This document shows positions 34,296 to 46,107 of a stretch of DNA of 64,000 bases, one piece after another. Each line of letters begins with the position of its first letter. Within the stretch, counting starts at the first letter, position 1. The translations under genes were made by a program, and so were the position numbers. Where the stretch lies: positions 65,664,864 to 65,728,863 of the forward strand of contig CM077115.1 of assembly GCA_039619475.1 (NCBI GenBank), in the 5' to 3' direction. Source of the stretch: Icerya purchasi. Taxonomy: Eukaryota > Arthropoda > Insecta > Hemiptera > Monophlebidae. Under the pieces are notes generated by a model, which saw only the letters and a program-made list of their open reading frames with translations, was not told the DNA's origin and searched no databases.

Positions 34296-36915
34296 AACTA
34301 TAAAAATGAGCTGATATTTATGTACTTCCGTGAATTGTGCAGATCGAATTACTTAATACTTCAACGCGCCCCGTGTTGTTAGAAAATACATCACAAAAAA
34401 AAAATCTTTTAAATGCATTAACATTTTTAGCTAGTGCATCCGGAAAAGATACGTCGTGCACGAATCGACTACACGCGGATCCCATCGAACGAAATTTGTT
34501 TCACTTGCACCTCATTCGTCAACACCAGCTTCTCATGTAAAATTTATATTAATCGCAGCCTCTTAAACTTTAATTAACCACATGTCAGATGGCGCCAGTT
34601 TCCTCGTCAACGACTCCGGCTTTCGAGGAACATCTTCATTCGAAGAAAAATTACAAATTATTAAAACTGTCTTCTTTAAAAATTCTCACTTCCACTTTTC
34701 CGTTAGAAAATTAATCTTTTCATTACAAACGCTACGTCGCTGTTCGATTTTGTAATGTGTTTTTGTTTTTCTCTTCTTCGGCAAGCTGCAAAACGAATTT
34801 TAAATTTCTGGGCAGAATTTTAATAAAATACCGGGGAAACGTTAACATTGTAAAGAGAAAATCCAACAGATATCATCAACGCGGCCATTTTCCGGGAAAT
34901 TGAAAAAAGCTCCGGTGCAATAGACAATCCTTCTTAGCTACGCTAGGCTGCATATTAATTAATAAGCTCGCAGCCGCTTCCACATTGGCTACCGTAGCCG
35001 TCTCTAGTGAAATCGCATCTGCGCGCAACGGTCGTTTTTTCTTTTCCATTAATTGTGCAATATTTGAGAGTGCATCGTTTTCCGTTTTCCCGCCTTTTCC
35101 ATCTGACGCGCGGACGGGGATCTTTTCAGCATCGATAACGTGTATCTTCACGAAATGCACTAATTACGGTAAAACAAAGCGTTAGCTAGATTACGCTATT
35201 TACATCAGCGCGCCCCCACATTGAAAGTAGAGGTTCGAGTGCGGGATAAAAGGAAGAAATTTACTAGGGTGCTTTTGCTCGATTAGCGGCGACTTAATTT
35301 CTGCGAGAGCGATGAGGACGACGACGACGACGATACCGTGGCTGGCCGGGCGACGGGGGGGAGAGAGATTGTTGAAAACTGGCAGTTGTAACAAAAGACG
35401 GATTTTCAAAGAATTCAGGTCATGCGCGAAGGCGGAAGACGAACGGTGCAGGATCAAGTTGGCTCAAGCGAAGCAGACGATGAATAAAAGTTAAAGTTGT
35501 AGCGGCCAATATAAAAACAACAAGCGAGAGCTTTCAAAGTGTCTGTAAATGTAAACACACACCTATTCACACGGCGGTGCTCTGTCGGCGGCGGTTTACA
35601 ACTTTAATCCGAATGAATATCGATGTATTTCTCGTTCTGTCGCCGCAGACAGCGCGTACGGAAATAAAACTCCATTTTGAATGTTTAAATATATCCCGAG
35701 GTCGGAAGAAAAACGATGAAAGAGATAAAGCTGTCTGAAATTAAAGTACAAATGTAACGCGAGAGCCCGACTGATCCCCGGGTAAATACCTCTTTCCGCT
35801 ACACTTTTTATTCGTATACGACACGGGCCGAATCTGCGGTAAAGGTTGAAGGGCCAGGTAACAAAAGACGCCTTTAATTTTTTAGCGACACGCCGGCCCG
35901 ACAACCAACAGATTCGAGCCTTTTTAGACTGGCGAGAAGACTTTTGTGTGTCCGTTTAAATCCGTACATTTTGAGTAATTAACGTGCGCAAAAGAAGATA
36001 AACAAAAAACAACTTTAAACGTCGCTTTTACGAATAATTCGCAACTTTTAAACAAACATTCCGTAACTGAAGAACTTAAAAAAAAATTCGATATTTTTAG
36101 GAAATTATTCGATGGTGACGTTTTAGAATTAGCGCAATTTAGCTACTTCTTTTTAGATCATTGTTCGAGGAAAAATTAGCCGACTTTTAAAAGAGGCGCA
36201 TTTTTCCTATTTTTTTTTAAAACATTTCTCCTTCTTGTTAAATTACAATTATACCTTATTCTTCTTCTATATGCCCTGTCCTCTCGAAGAACCTTTAAGC
36301 CCTTCTGAATATTTCAACCTTGTCTTGAACCCCAACTCTTCAGATTGTTCATTCACATTGTTCGAGTCATTCGGCCACGTCCGCGATTAAAGTTCATATT
36401 TAAGCTTGTATTAATACCTGAAGCAGCACTTGTATTTGTTATTTCTCTTCTCATTATATGATTCCGAATTCTCTTTTAACTGTGTAAACAATTTCATTTT
36501 TCTTCTTCAAACACAACGTAGTCTTCAATGTTCGTAACTTTAGCCTCCTCCAAACGAATTCTCTACATTCTCTTCGGTATGCCCACAAAAGCTTCCAGTT
36601 TTTTTTTGGTTTTTTTTTTTGTCACTGGTACTGTCCGGCGGATTTGACGCCATATAACAGAACGCTGAATGACGGAAAGAGGCGTATCCGCACAGATTTA
36701 TTTTCAAATCCCGGTTCGTTAATGTTTTATTCATTTTCTGAAAATATGTTTTCGCCTGTTTATAATTCTGCTTCTTCTTATTTCGATGTATATTTCCCAT
36801 CTGTCCCTAAATATTTAATTGAGCTGGTCTTTTTGACATTATCGAGTCGAATAAAATCGTGTTCTGTACACACTACCAACAATAGCCATATATTTTGTTA
36901 TGTAGAGCTTATCAA
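34296..36915. other. Non-coding stretch, nothing recognised
   Basis: Includes less AT-rich parts at 34860-35480 and 35570-35950. Short frames on both strands lack recognisable domains. A GACGAC-type trinucleotide run lies at 35311-35332. 36240-36900 is AT-rich with no features. Confidence 0.4.
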
Positions 36916-36919
36916 TTAG

Positions 36920-37774
36920 GGGCAGCAGAGTCAGTTAGACTGCACGATTGCTGTATAGCACTGGACGCTGAAATATACGCGATAGTCTTTTGCATCCAAC
37001 ACTATACCGATAGCAACCCCCAGTCCCAAAAGGCCCTACTCATAACTGACTCTCTAAACTCCCTTCAACTCATCTCGGGGATTAAATCCAACAACCATTT
37101 GGTAAGGAAGGTCCATTACCTATTATACAGGTTATCACATTTAAACTCCGAAATGTCCTTCCTATGGGTGCCGGCTCATGTTGGGATTCCAGGCAATGAG
37201 CGTGTCAATCGAGCAGCTCAGGCGACATTGTTCTCTCTAATGCCACACACCCCTCTTCCCCCTACATTTGGCTCATTTATTTATGCAGAAAACTGGAGAA
37301 GAATGGCAACAGGAATGGAGATCTTCAAGTACGTTTCTCCGAAGCGTAAAAACAACCACGGAGCCTTGGTGGCCCACAGACGGAGTTTCCCGCAAAGATT
37401 TTTCTGTCCTGAATCGTCTCCGAATAGGACATACAACCCTCTTGCACAGCTACATATTTACGAGCCAGGTACCCCCAAATGTCTGCCCCTTTTGTAGTCA
37501 ATCGAGCGCCCCATCCACCTATCACCTACTTCTCGAATGTTCCTCATTGGGCAGTATCACGATCCATTCACTTCACCACTTCTTCTAGTTCTAAGATACT
37601 GTCAAATGCTCCGCCCGCGGTCGCAGCTGTGTTAGCTTACATGCGGAGCAGCGATCTGTACTATCGCCTTTAATCCCCTTAAGTAGGCTCCATGTGCTGT
37701 AATAGCCCCAGTAGTTAAACACGGCACATGGAAACCCTCATATACAATCTTATAAAAAAAAAAAAAAAAAAAAA
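36920..37774 (+). pseudogene. Family A2 LINE, 5'-truncated copy
   Basis: Starts abruptly in RNase H with AESVRLHDCCIALDAEIYAI, then LLITDSLNSLQLISGI, FLWVPAHVGIPGNERVNRAA, the Trp-rich region and RRLRIGHTTLL-like sequence, CPFCSQSSAPSTYHLLLEC and a C-terminus SDLYYRL with stop at 37673. It is about 90 percent identical by eye to the A2 element at 38107-43774. Two frameshifts, near 37255 and 37540, break the frame. The A-run at 37754-37774 is the tail. It stands tail-to-tail with the full A2 element, 330 bases apart. As in A2, the fourth RNase H acid is Asn. Confidence 0.9.
37689..37732 (+). promoter_or_regulatory. 3'-UTR stem-loop, family A2 copy
   Basis: TCCATGTGCTGT pairs with ACGGCACATGGA (12 base pairs, one G-T) around a 20-base loop containing AGTAGTTA. 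Confidence 0.75.
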
Positions 37775-38107
37775 ATTAATAAACACTGAGAATGTTTTTT
37801 TTTATTTTAATATATTATCCGGCTACGATGATGTTATAAATAATTTTAAAAAAAACTGATATATGTATTAAAAATTAAAAGTATATTTTTTTAACTTCTT
37901 TTTATATAATTTTCTACTTTCTAGTTATTATTATTAAAAAAATTAATACATTTTCTGCCTATATTTCCTCTTTTTTTCTCTTCATGAATAACCATCGCGA
38001 CACACAGAAATTATCAAAATTCATTCATTGAAAATTACAAAAATAATTCTCTCACGACAATTAGTCAGACTTCAAGGGTTAGGGGCAGTCAAAATTTTCA
38101 AAAAAAC

Positions 38108-38140
<33 letters not shown>

Positions 38141-38165
38141 TTAAATAAAAATAATAGTGAGGATT

Positions 38166-38209
38166 TCCATGCGCTGTGTTTAACTACTGAGGCTATTACA
38201 GCACATGGA
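38166..38209 (-). promoter_or_regulatory. 3'-UTR stem-loop of the A2 element
   Basis: On the minus strand TCCATGTGCTGT pairs with ACAGCGCATGGA (12 base pairs, one G-T) around a loop containing AGTAGTTA. It lies between the ORF2 stop and the poly(A) tail. Confidence 0.75.
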
Positions 38210-38224
38210 GCCTACTTAGGAAGG

Positions 38225-41200
38225 TTAAACTCTATGGTATAAGCCGCTGCTACGCACGAAAGCCAACATAGCTGCGACCGCAGACGGAACGTTCGATAAG
38301 ATCTTAGAGATAGAGGTGGTAGTGAAATAGGTGGATCTTGGTGCCGCAAAAGAGAAACATTCGAGAAGGAGGTGAGATGTAGACGGGGCGCTTGGTTGAT
38401 CACAGAAGAAGCAGACATTTGGGGGTCCCGTGAAGATATACCCGTGCGAAAGGGTTGTGTGACCTGTTCGGAGGCGATTCAAGACAGAAAAATCTCTGCG
38501 AGAAATTTCGTCTATGGGCCACCAGGGTTCTGTGGTTGATTTTATGCTTCGGAGGAATGTACTTGCGGATTTCCATTCCTGCTGCCATTCTTCTCCAGTT
38601 TGGTGCATAAATAAATGGGCCATTGTGGGGGGAAGAGGGGGATTACATGGCATTGGAGAGAATAGTGTCGCCTGAGCTGCTCGATTGACGCGCTCATTAC
38701 CTGGGACTCCTACATGGGCCGGCACCCATAGGAAGGATATTTCAGAGTTTAGGTGGGATAGTCTGTATAGTAGGTAGTGGACTTTTCTTATCAGGGGGTT
38801 TTTGGGTTTTATTTCTGAAATAAGTTGAAGGGAATTTAAGGAGTCAGTTATAAGTAGGGCCTTTTGGGACTGGGGGTTAGTATCAGTATAGTGTTGAATG
38901 CAGAAAACAATCGCATATATTTCAGCGTCCAGTGCTGTGCAGCAATCATGCAGTCTGACTGACTCTGCTGTTTTTGATACTTCGAAGGAGCATGCCGCCG
39001 GTGACTGATAACCTTTTGCCTTCGCTCCATCTGTGTAGAGGCATACATGATCGGTGTAGCTCGCTATGGTGTTTTTTACTATTTGTACTACGTTTGGGGG
39101 ATATTGTGCTTTATTGAATTTTGTGAGAGATATGTTTATATTTGTGATCGGCTGACTCCAGGGAGCTACAGTTATTGCGAAATCTGGTAAAGCTCTTGGG
39201 ATTGAGGGGATTTGGAAATGATCCATAACTGAAAAAAGTTCAGGCACTGGATCGTTCCCAAAACTCCCATTAGGGGATATGGTGGCCGGCTCGAGTGACG
39301 GGGTCTTAGTATTACTAAGGAGGGAGCTCAGTTCTTTAAAGTTGTAATATTTCCTATAATAGGATAGTGGGGGACAACCTGCCAGTGCACACAAACTTAC
39401 AACAGGAGTAGAGGGATGAGTGGAAAGAATAGACCGAAGGGCCGCAAAATGTACAGGATCTAAGGATCTTAGCACACTATTGGCGGCTGAGGAGTACACC
39501 TGGCACCCGTAATTGATTCGCGAAAGGATGATTGATCTATATATTGTAAGGAGTAGTTTTGGATTTATGTTGTATTTGTAATTCGACAGATATTTTAGGA
39601 TGGACAAGGATTTTAGACATTTAGCTTTGAGCTCACGTATGTGATCGCGCCAGGAGAGTTTTTTATCAAATATTAAGCCTAGAAACTTAACTGATGGACG
39701 GTTTGGGATAGGAACACCATTTAGACTCAGGAATATGCTGGAAAGTGCGTTTTGGCGTCCCCTGTGGAAATCAACACATATTGTTTTTGTTGAGGAGAAG
39801 GTCAAACCGTTGTCATTGGACCACTTTTGGAGCTTTTTTATGGATTTTTGTAGGATATTTTGAGCGTTTATAGGATGGTTGGATGATAGGGAGATGTTTA
39901 GGTCGTCTACATAGAGCCGGGACGTTACAGGGGCGGCAAGACAGTCAGTTAAGTCGTTAATGTAGTATATGAACAAGGTTGCACTTAAAGCAGAGCCTTG
40001 TGGTACACCATTTTCCAACAGCATCAGTTCAGACGTTGACGAACCAGTCGTAACTTGGATCGTTCTATTGTCTAAAAAGCTGTGTAGGTATTTACCCATT
40101 TTTCCGGCGATTCCCGCCGTTCGCAGTTTTAGTAGTAGGCCATGACGCCACAGGCGATCAAAAGCTTTCTCTAAATCGAAAAATACTGCATAGAGGTGCT
40201 GTTGACGCTGAAACGCCGAGAGTATCTACCTTTGCAGGCTAAGTAGTTGGCTGACTGTTGATCTTGCCTCTCGCCCGCCGGCTTGGTTAGGAGAAAGAAG
40301 ACTTTTCTGTTCGAGAAAAAACAGGAGACGCCTATTAACCATCTTCTCCAGCGTTTTGGAAATGACACTCAATAACGAGATAGGACGGTAACTTTCGGGA
40401 AGGGAAGGGTCTTTGTTTTCCTTTAGTATTGGGATTATATTTGCCGACTTCCATTGCGCGGGGATGTTTCCAGAATTCCAGATTTGATTGTATATGTGTA
40501 GGAGAAAATGTTTTCCGGAAATTGGGAGGTACTTAAGCATGTATGGGTGGATGCCGTCGGGGCCAGGAGCAGTGTTGGATGTATGGTGGTTGAGTTGGAA
40601 ATTTAGTTCTGAGATGGTAAAATTACTATTGTATGATTCATTGGATTCGGGTGGAAAGTGCACTGGCTGTTGCTCTGCATGGTATTTCATGCTACGGAAA
40701 GCGGGGGGATACTTTTCTGATGACGATGCTGCGGTGAAGTGATTGGCAAACGCTTTGACAACGTTAGCTTCATCCGTTATTAGACTGCCATTGATGTTGA
40801 GAAGGACGCGTTTTGGGACAGTGCTAATTCCATTGATGGATTTTATTTTATTCCATATGGTCCCGTTTGACGTTGATGAGGAGATGGATGAAATAAACTG
40901 TGACCAGCACTCTTGCTTTTTGTCGCGAATGAGAGCTCTGGCAAGGGCTCGGCACTTCTTGAAGGCTACTAAGTCAGATAGCGACCGAGACGATTTATAC
41001 TTTCTGAGTGCTCGTTTACGCTGTTGGATTGCAATGTGGATCTCTTTGCTCCACCATGGTACTTTCTTAGCTCGAAAATTGTGGGAGGTGGGTATCGATA
41101 AGTAGGCAGCATCTAGTACGTGTATAGTATTAAGAAATATCTTTAAATTGTCTGATAGGGACTCGCTAGGAGCTGGGATTTTAATTCCGGCTGTGTATGC

Positions 41201-41935
41201 CGTCCAGTCTGCCTTGTGAAATGAGAATCTTGGGGGTCTTGGGATTGGTGGTGATGGATGATATCCTGTGAAATGCAGAAATACAGGGAAATGATCGCTG
41301 GAGCAAAGTTCGTCATGGACAGATGATTTAAGTTTCGGGAGCAGTAATGGGGATACTAATGCCAAGTCAATTGTTGAGAAAATGTTGTAGGAGAGGTTAA
41401 AATGTGTATGGTTAGGTGGGGGGAGAATGCACAAATCGTGCTCCGTTAGTATGTTTGTAATAATTGATCCATGTCTGTTGGTGGACGTCGCTCCCCATAG
41501 TGGTGAGTGAGCGTTAAAGTCTCCAAGTATGACCATTGGGCTTACTAGTTGAGATATGGCATTTTGAAGGTCTGCCGAGTGTACCATATGGTTGGGGGGA
41601 AAGTAGCAGTTGCAGATCGTTAGTGTGGACCTCGATAGATTGTGTAAGAGAACAGATATCGCTACCATCTGAAGGGGTGTATTCATTCTGACCGATACAA
41701 CCGTGATCGACGTGTGCACTAGAGTTGCTACTCCTCCGTTTACTCGGTTGCCTCCGATATTATCGCATCGGAATAGACTATAGTGTTTTATTCTTGGCTT
41801 GTCTCTAGGCTGTAAATGCGTCTCCTCCAAGCAGGCTACTAATGGAGAATATGTGGCTAATAGGTGTTCTAGTTCGGCTTGATGATTAATAAAACCTCTG
41901 CAGTTCCACTGCATAATTATATTATTACTCGCCAT
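38225..41935 (-). pseudogene. A2 ORF2: endonuclease, reverse transcriptase, RNase H; one nonsense codon
   Basis: 1236 codons in one frame, broken only by TAG at 40228-40226 (codon 570). A related copy at 32350 has Gln at this place. AP endonuclease (1-230): QWNCRG, LEETHL, GDFNAHSPLWG near 135 and SSDHFP near 213. Reverse transcriptase (about 440-800): PGPDGIHPYMLKYL, YRPISLLSVI, FFDLEKAFDR near 585, GVPQGSALSA, YVDDLNI near 674 and FLGLIFDKKLSW. RNase H (about 960-1090): YTDGAKA, LDAEIYAI, ITDSLNS and WVPAHVGVPGNERVNRAA, where Asn replaces the usual fourth catalytic Asp. A zinc-binding tail CFFCDQ...HLLLEC lies near 1180. Domain order and length fit I-group elements. The ATG is the first in frame, directly before the endonuclease. 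Confidence 0.9.
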
Positions 41936-42019
41936 GTTGGGTGTTTCTGTGTTGTCTTGTGAAGTCTGTGAGTGTTGCTAGTCGATGTTTGATGTCAAGT
42001 TTGTCATAGTATTCGTGTG

Positions 42020-43671
42020 TTAGTGGGTAGAGCTTTCCTCTGACGTATTACCATCTGTGGATAGGCTGCTCAGACTTTTCAGTATGCGAGTACATCTATT
42101 TTTTAAACTTGTGCTCTTCAGAGATGGTTTGGCGGCTGCAATTAGGTGAAACAGTCCATCTTTATCCTGTGTGAAGTTGTGTGCATAGGTTATGTAGTCA
42201 GGTTTGGAAGCGATGTTACTCAAGAATATTTTGAAATCGTCAAGGTTGATGATGAAGTTAGATTGGTCATTGTCAAACATCGGTTTGATTTTCTCAACTG
42301 CTTCGTCGATGTTAGTGACTTTTTTCTGTTTTGACTTCTGCTTAACCGGCTCAGTGATGTGCTGCATGTCTGGTGATATTTTGAATTCGGTTTTCTGTTG
42401 GGCCTGTTGCTGTAAAACGTTCTTCCCTTCTGGCTGTGGTTTCGAAGTATTTTTGAACTCTGATTGGATTGGTGGGCTATTTATTTGTTCTAGTTGTACT
42501 GTTTGGTTGTTGTCATCTTCCGGTAACGGGATATTAATTTTCTTTATTGCAGGTTGTGATGTTGCAGATAATATAGGGTCGCCGGGCAGAGAATCTGGTG
42601 TTGTTGGATGGGGGCGTTTCACATTTGGAATTACTTGGTCGGCTTCTATTGCTCTGTCAATGTCTAGATGTTGTGGGGGGAGGGGGGGAGGCGATGTAAT
42701 TGGTTGATTAGTTTTCCCTTTTTTATTTATGCAGCTGCGGCATGAGTGGTCGTCTAATTGGAGGAATATTCGGTGTTCATATTCATTGTGGGTTAGTATA
42801 AAGGAGTCAGGGATGTTGGAACAATTAACCTGCTCGATGTAGACTTGTCTGCGCCAGCTGACAATATGTCCGAATTCAGCGTCGTTTGGGTTGACTCGAA
42901 GGATGGCTATAGGAGTGATTAATTTCAGTGAAAAAACTGAGGCAAGATGTGAAAGTATAAGCTGGTTCAGGATAGTGGGAGAGACGTTTGACATAATTAG
43001 TTTGTTAGATGGGGTTTTTAAACGCCGTGCAGTGATTACTTGTGAGCTTATTTTAATTCTGCCTCCATGTTCGAACAGCATTTCAACGTTGGATTTCGAT
43101 TTTAAAAATATTGCAACTCGATCTCTACTAATTCTCGAGCCTGCTATTATGTTAGCTGGTCCGCCAACTAGATCTTTTAATGCTAAGAAGTAATCACGAT
43201 TGGTGCTCGTCGGAATGTATGGGAATATTATACCCTGTTCCTCTGTTGGGTAATTGAAATCGGTTAGCGGGGTTATTTTCTTTGCGGTTTTTAATTTTTC
43301 AGAGAAAGATACTGGTACACTTGGCGCACAGTCGGAAGAGTTGTATCGGAGACGTTGTTTCGGGTTTTGTCGTTTAACGCGGTCGCCGCTGGGCTGTCTA
43401 CATTAAGAGCAGTGGACGGCTGGCAGCGCGAGTTGATCGCGGAAGATAAATCATCTGTACGCTGTGGATTTGTCTGTACGTTAGGCTGGTTCTTATCGGA
43501 TTTGCTGATAAGGCTGGTGTCGTGTGTTGGTGTATTCTGTGTGTGTGTGTGCGACTTACCTGTTGTGTGTGGTGAGGACTTACTACCAGTTGCGCTGTTG
43601 TTCACGTCGGGTTTAGACGGCGCTTTCGGCTTGCCGGCCGGCTTCCCGTTTGCGGGCGGCGGGCGGTTCAT
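42020..43671 (-). pseudogene. A2 ORF1 with one frameshift
   Basis: From ATG at 43671 the N-terminal 115 or so codons are rich in Pro, Thr, Ser, Lys and Asn. Near 43330-43300 the frame must shift once. After the shift it reads VSFSEKLKTAKKITPLTDF, a GIIFPYIP block, the central conserved region (TARRLKTPSNKLIMSNVSP; FGHIVSWRRQVYIEQVNC), DDHSCRSC, a Gln/Pro-rich linker and a C-terminal block with KNRCTRI, stopping at 42020. As in A1 only a CX2C pair remains where a CCHC knuckle is expected. The protein is presumed to bind the element RNA. The 84-base gap to ORF2 argues for separate translation. Confidence 0.85.
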
Positions 43672-44289
43672 CGTAATGCGATGTTCTTATCACTATGTTA
43701 ATACTACCTGATTTGAAATAACGCGAACATGAGAAGACAACGATTCACTTTAATTCAAACAAAAGCGATTTTTTGCATTTTCTCAAAGTATAATATTTTT
43801 AAAATATTCTCTGAAAATTTCAAGAGAATCCGACGAATACTTTTCGAGTTATTCAACAATGAACGGCGGACTCTTTGACGCTCGAGAGCAGGTAGCTGGC
43901 GGCAGCTGTAGACAACCGATTTTTCGGGTTCTATTGTCATAGATTGTTTGTTATTATACACTCATACATTTACAAATTTTAAGTTGCAAAAGTGCTGAAA
44001 GTTATTTGTTTGTCATCAGTATGCCGTCTGTGGTAGTTGCAGTGAGCGGTCAATAGTTGAGCGTTTAAAAAAAAATGATTTCGAGTAATTTATCATGTAG
44101 GTGAATACATACTTGTTTGTTAAACCGGTATAATAAAACAAACTCTAATAAACAAACAATATAATAAGCGGGTAAAAATAATTTATAAAAATAAATTAGA
44201 TAAATACCCCTTCTTATTTAGGAACGTTTTCGGGCATAACCCATCATCAGCTAAATCACTAACTTAGTGAAAACTTAGAACAATTTATC

Positions 44290-46024
44290 ATGGACCGTGA
44301 TTCTGCAAAAGGTTCGAGAGAACTTCGGAGCTTTAAGAATTTTCGTAAATCGCGTCTCGTTAAAAGAAAAAATGTTTTCAATCCGAAAACAGCGGAACCT
44401 GATGAAAGTATTAGCAGCACGTCATCTAAAATATTGAAACGGAGCACACTGAAAAGAAGATGTAGCCGAAGATAGTAGTACCGAATTTAGAATTATTAAC
44501 TTTATTATATGGTGTTTAATGCTATTTCGAGTATTGTTAAGTGTAAAAAGTGCAACGGAAATGTTAAATTTCAAACAGCAAGATGGTCTGGGATTTAAAA
44601 TTGTAGTTTCATGTGATGATTGTGTAAATGAATACATTCCTGTTCTTTCGTTGGACATTCGTATGAAATAAATAGACGTTTTATATTAGTAATAAGAATA
44701 CTAGGGATAGGATTTGAAGGAATGCGAAAGTTTTGTGGTCTAATGAACATGTCGTCATTTTTAGATAAAAACACTTATACAATATTATTGAAGCAAATAT
44801 TAGATTGTAGTACAGCTGTCGCAGAATCTTTGTTGAAAAAAGCCGTGAACGAACGGAAGCAATCAATGTCAACAAGTGAAAATAAAGATACGAATGAACT
44901 GACTGTAAATAAAAATGGAACATGGCACAAGCGTGGATATACATCTTCATTCGGAGTTTCTTCTATAATCGGTTAAATTACCAAATATTAAAAGTGCATA
45001 TTGTGAACAATGTGAATATTGGAAGAACAAAATAAATACGGCTGAATACGAGGAGTGGCATGATACGCACGAAAATGAGTGTACTGCTAATCATAAGGGG
45101 TCATCTGGGAAGATGGAAGTAGATTCAATGGTCGAAATGTTTCAGCAGTCTGAAATTAAATATGCGGTTAAATATGCTAATTATATTGGAGATGGGGACT
45201 CAAAAACTTATTCAGGGATTGTAAAAGCAAATCCTTACGTTAATACATCCGTAAATAAGAAGGAGTGTGTAGGACATGCTCAGAAGCGAATGGGGACTCG
45301 ATAACGAACATTGAAAACCAAAAATAAAGGTCTAGGCGGTAGAGGTAAACTTACAGGAAAAATAATTGACAAATTAACTGTGTACTATGGTTTAGCAATA
45401 CGTTGACACTGTGATTATGTCGAAGATATGAAATCTGCAATCATGGCGACATTTTATCACTACGGCTCAACCAATGACAATCCAAATCACAGTATGTGTC
45501 CAAAAGGCGAAGATTCCTGGTGCTCTTATCAGCGCTCTGAAGCGTATGGAGAACTTGATACTTACAGTCAAGATTTTGCTTTCTTACCTCCTGATGTTTT
45601 AAAGGCCATCGAACCAATTTATAACGACCTGCGTAGTGACAACTTACTCTCAAGATGTGTCGGTGGATTTAATCAAAACAATAATGAAAGCTTTAATCAA
45701 CTAATGTGGAAAATATGCCCAAAAACTATAAATACTAGTTATACTATCGTACAGATTGCTGCATACATTGCTACTGGTATATTTAATGAAGGTATACATT
45801 CATTATTGATAATTATGAATAGACTGGGATTAAATTGTGGGCCCAATTCTCATCGGTATGCCGAAAAAACGGATGCTGCCCGTATGAAAGTGGCAGATAA
45901 GCGTGCTAACGATAACACTGGAGAAGGCAGAATGCAACGTAGACAACAGCAAATCAATATTGCAGAAGCTGCTACATCGGCTAAAGAATTATTATATGGC
46001 TCAGGAATAGATGACTCGGTGTAA
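44290..46024 (+). pseudogene. Mutator-like (MULE) transposase pseudogene
   Basis: Readable almost end to end across three frames. A basic N-terminus starts at 44290, then IVKCKKCNGNVKF and, after a frameshift, FKIVVSCDDC form a zinc ribbon. Then GHSYEINRRFILVIRILG, FCGLMNMSSFLD and NKNGTWHKRGYTSSFGVS. After another shift near 44976, YCEQCEYW, YIGDGDSKTYSGIV and ECVGHAQKRMGTR, a stop at 45302, YYGLAIR, a stop near 45404, then HSMCPKGEDSWCSYQR and GGFNQNNNESFNQLMW to the end at 46024. This matches the Mutator-like transposase domain found in many arthropod repeats. DDE candidates are Asp in GDGDS and Glu in NNES; the first acid, usually DGTW, is NGTW here (44914). It is dead: three frameshifts and two stops. 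Confidence 0.88.
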
Positions 46025-46107
46025 GTAATTAAATGATTCCTCTTTCTATACATAAATCGAGTGTAAAACTTTAAACGCGTTTTTCTTAAAACTATGTTTT
46101 CAAGGTC

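Larger units (their letters stand above)
38107..43774 (-). mobile_element. Family A2 LINE, nearly complete (I group)
   Basis: Minus-strand element with a short leader, ORF1 (43671-42020), an 84-base gap, ORF2 (41935-38225), an 85-base 3' untranslated region with a stem-loop, and a poly(A) tail (T-run 38110-38139). CGATTTTTT stands at both outer sides (38107-38115 and 43766-43774) and is the probable target duplication, blurred by the T-run. Only one frameshift (ORF1) and one nonsense codon (ORF2) are seen, so the insertion is recent compared with most of the window. Confidence 0.9.

Noticed and set aside
34876..35494. Less AT-rich patch with frames on both strands as a host exon
   Set aside because: No frame shows a recognisable domain or convincing splice sites; left as unrecognised.
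40488..41105. Plus-strand frames of 84 and 120 codons over A2
   Set aside because: Antisense shadows of ORF2, which has clear endonuclease and reverse transcriptase motifs on the minus strand.
42204..42707. 167-codon plus-strand frame
   Set aside because: Antisense to ORF1 of A2, which matches A1 ORF1 over its conserved C-terminal half.
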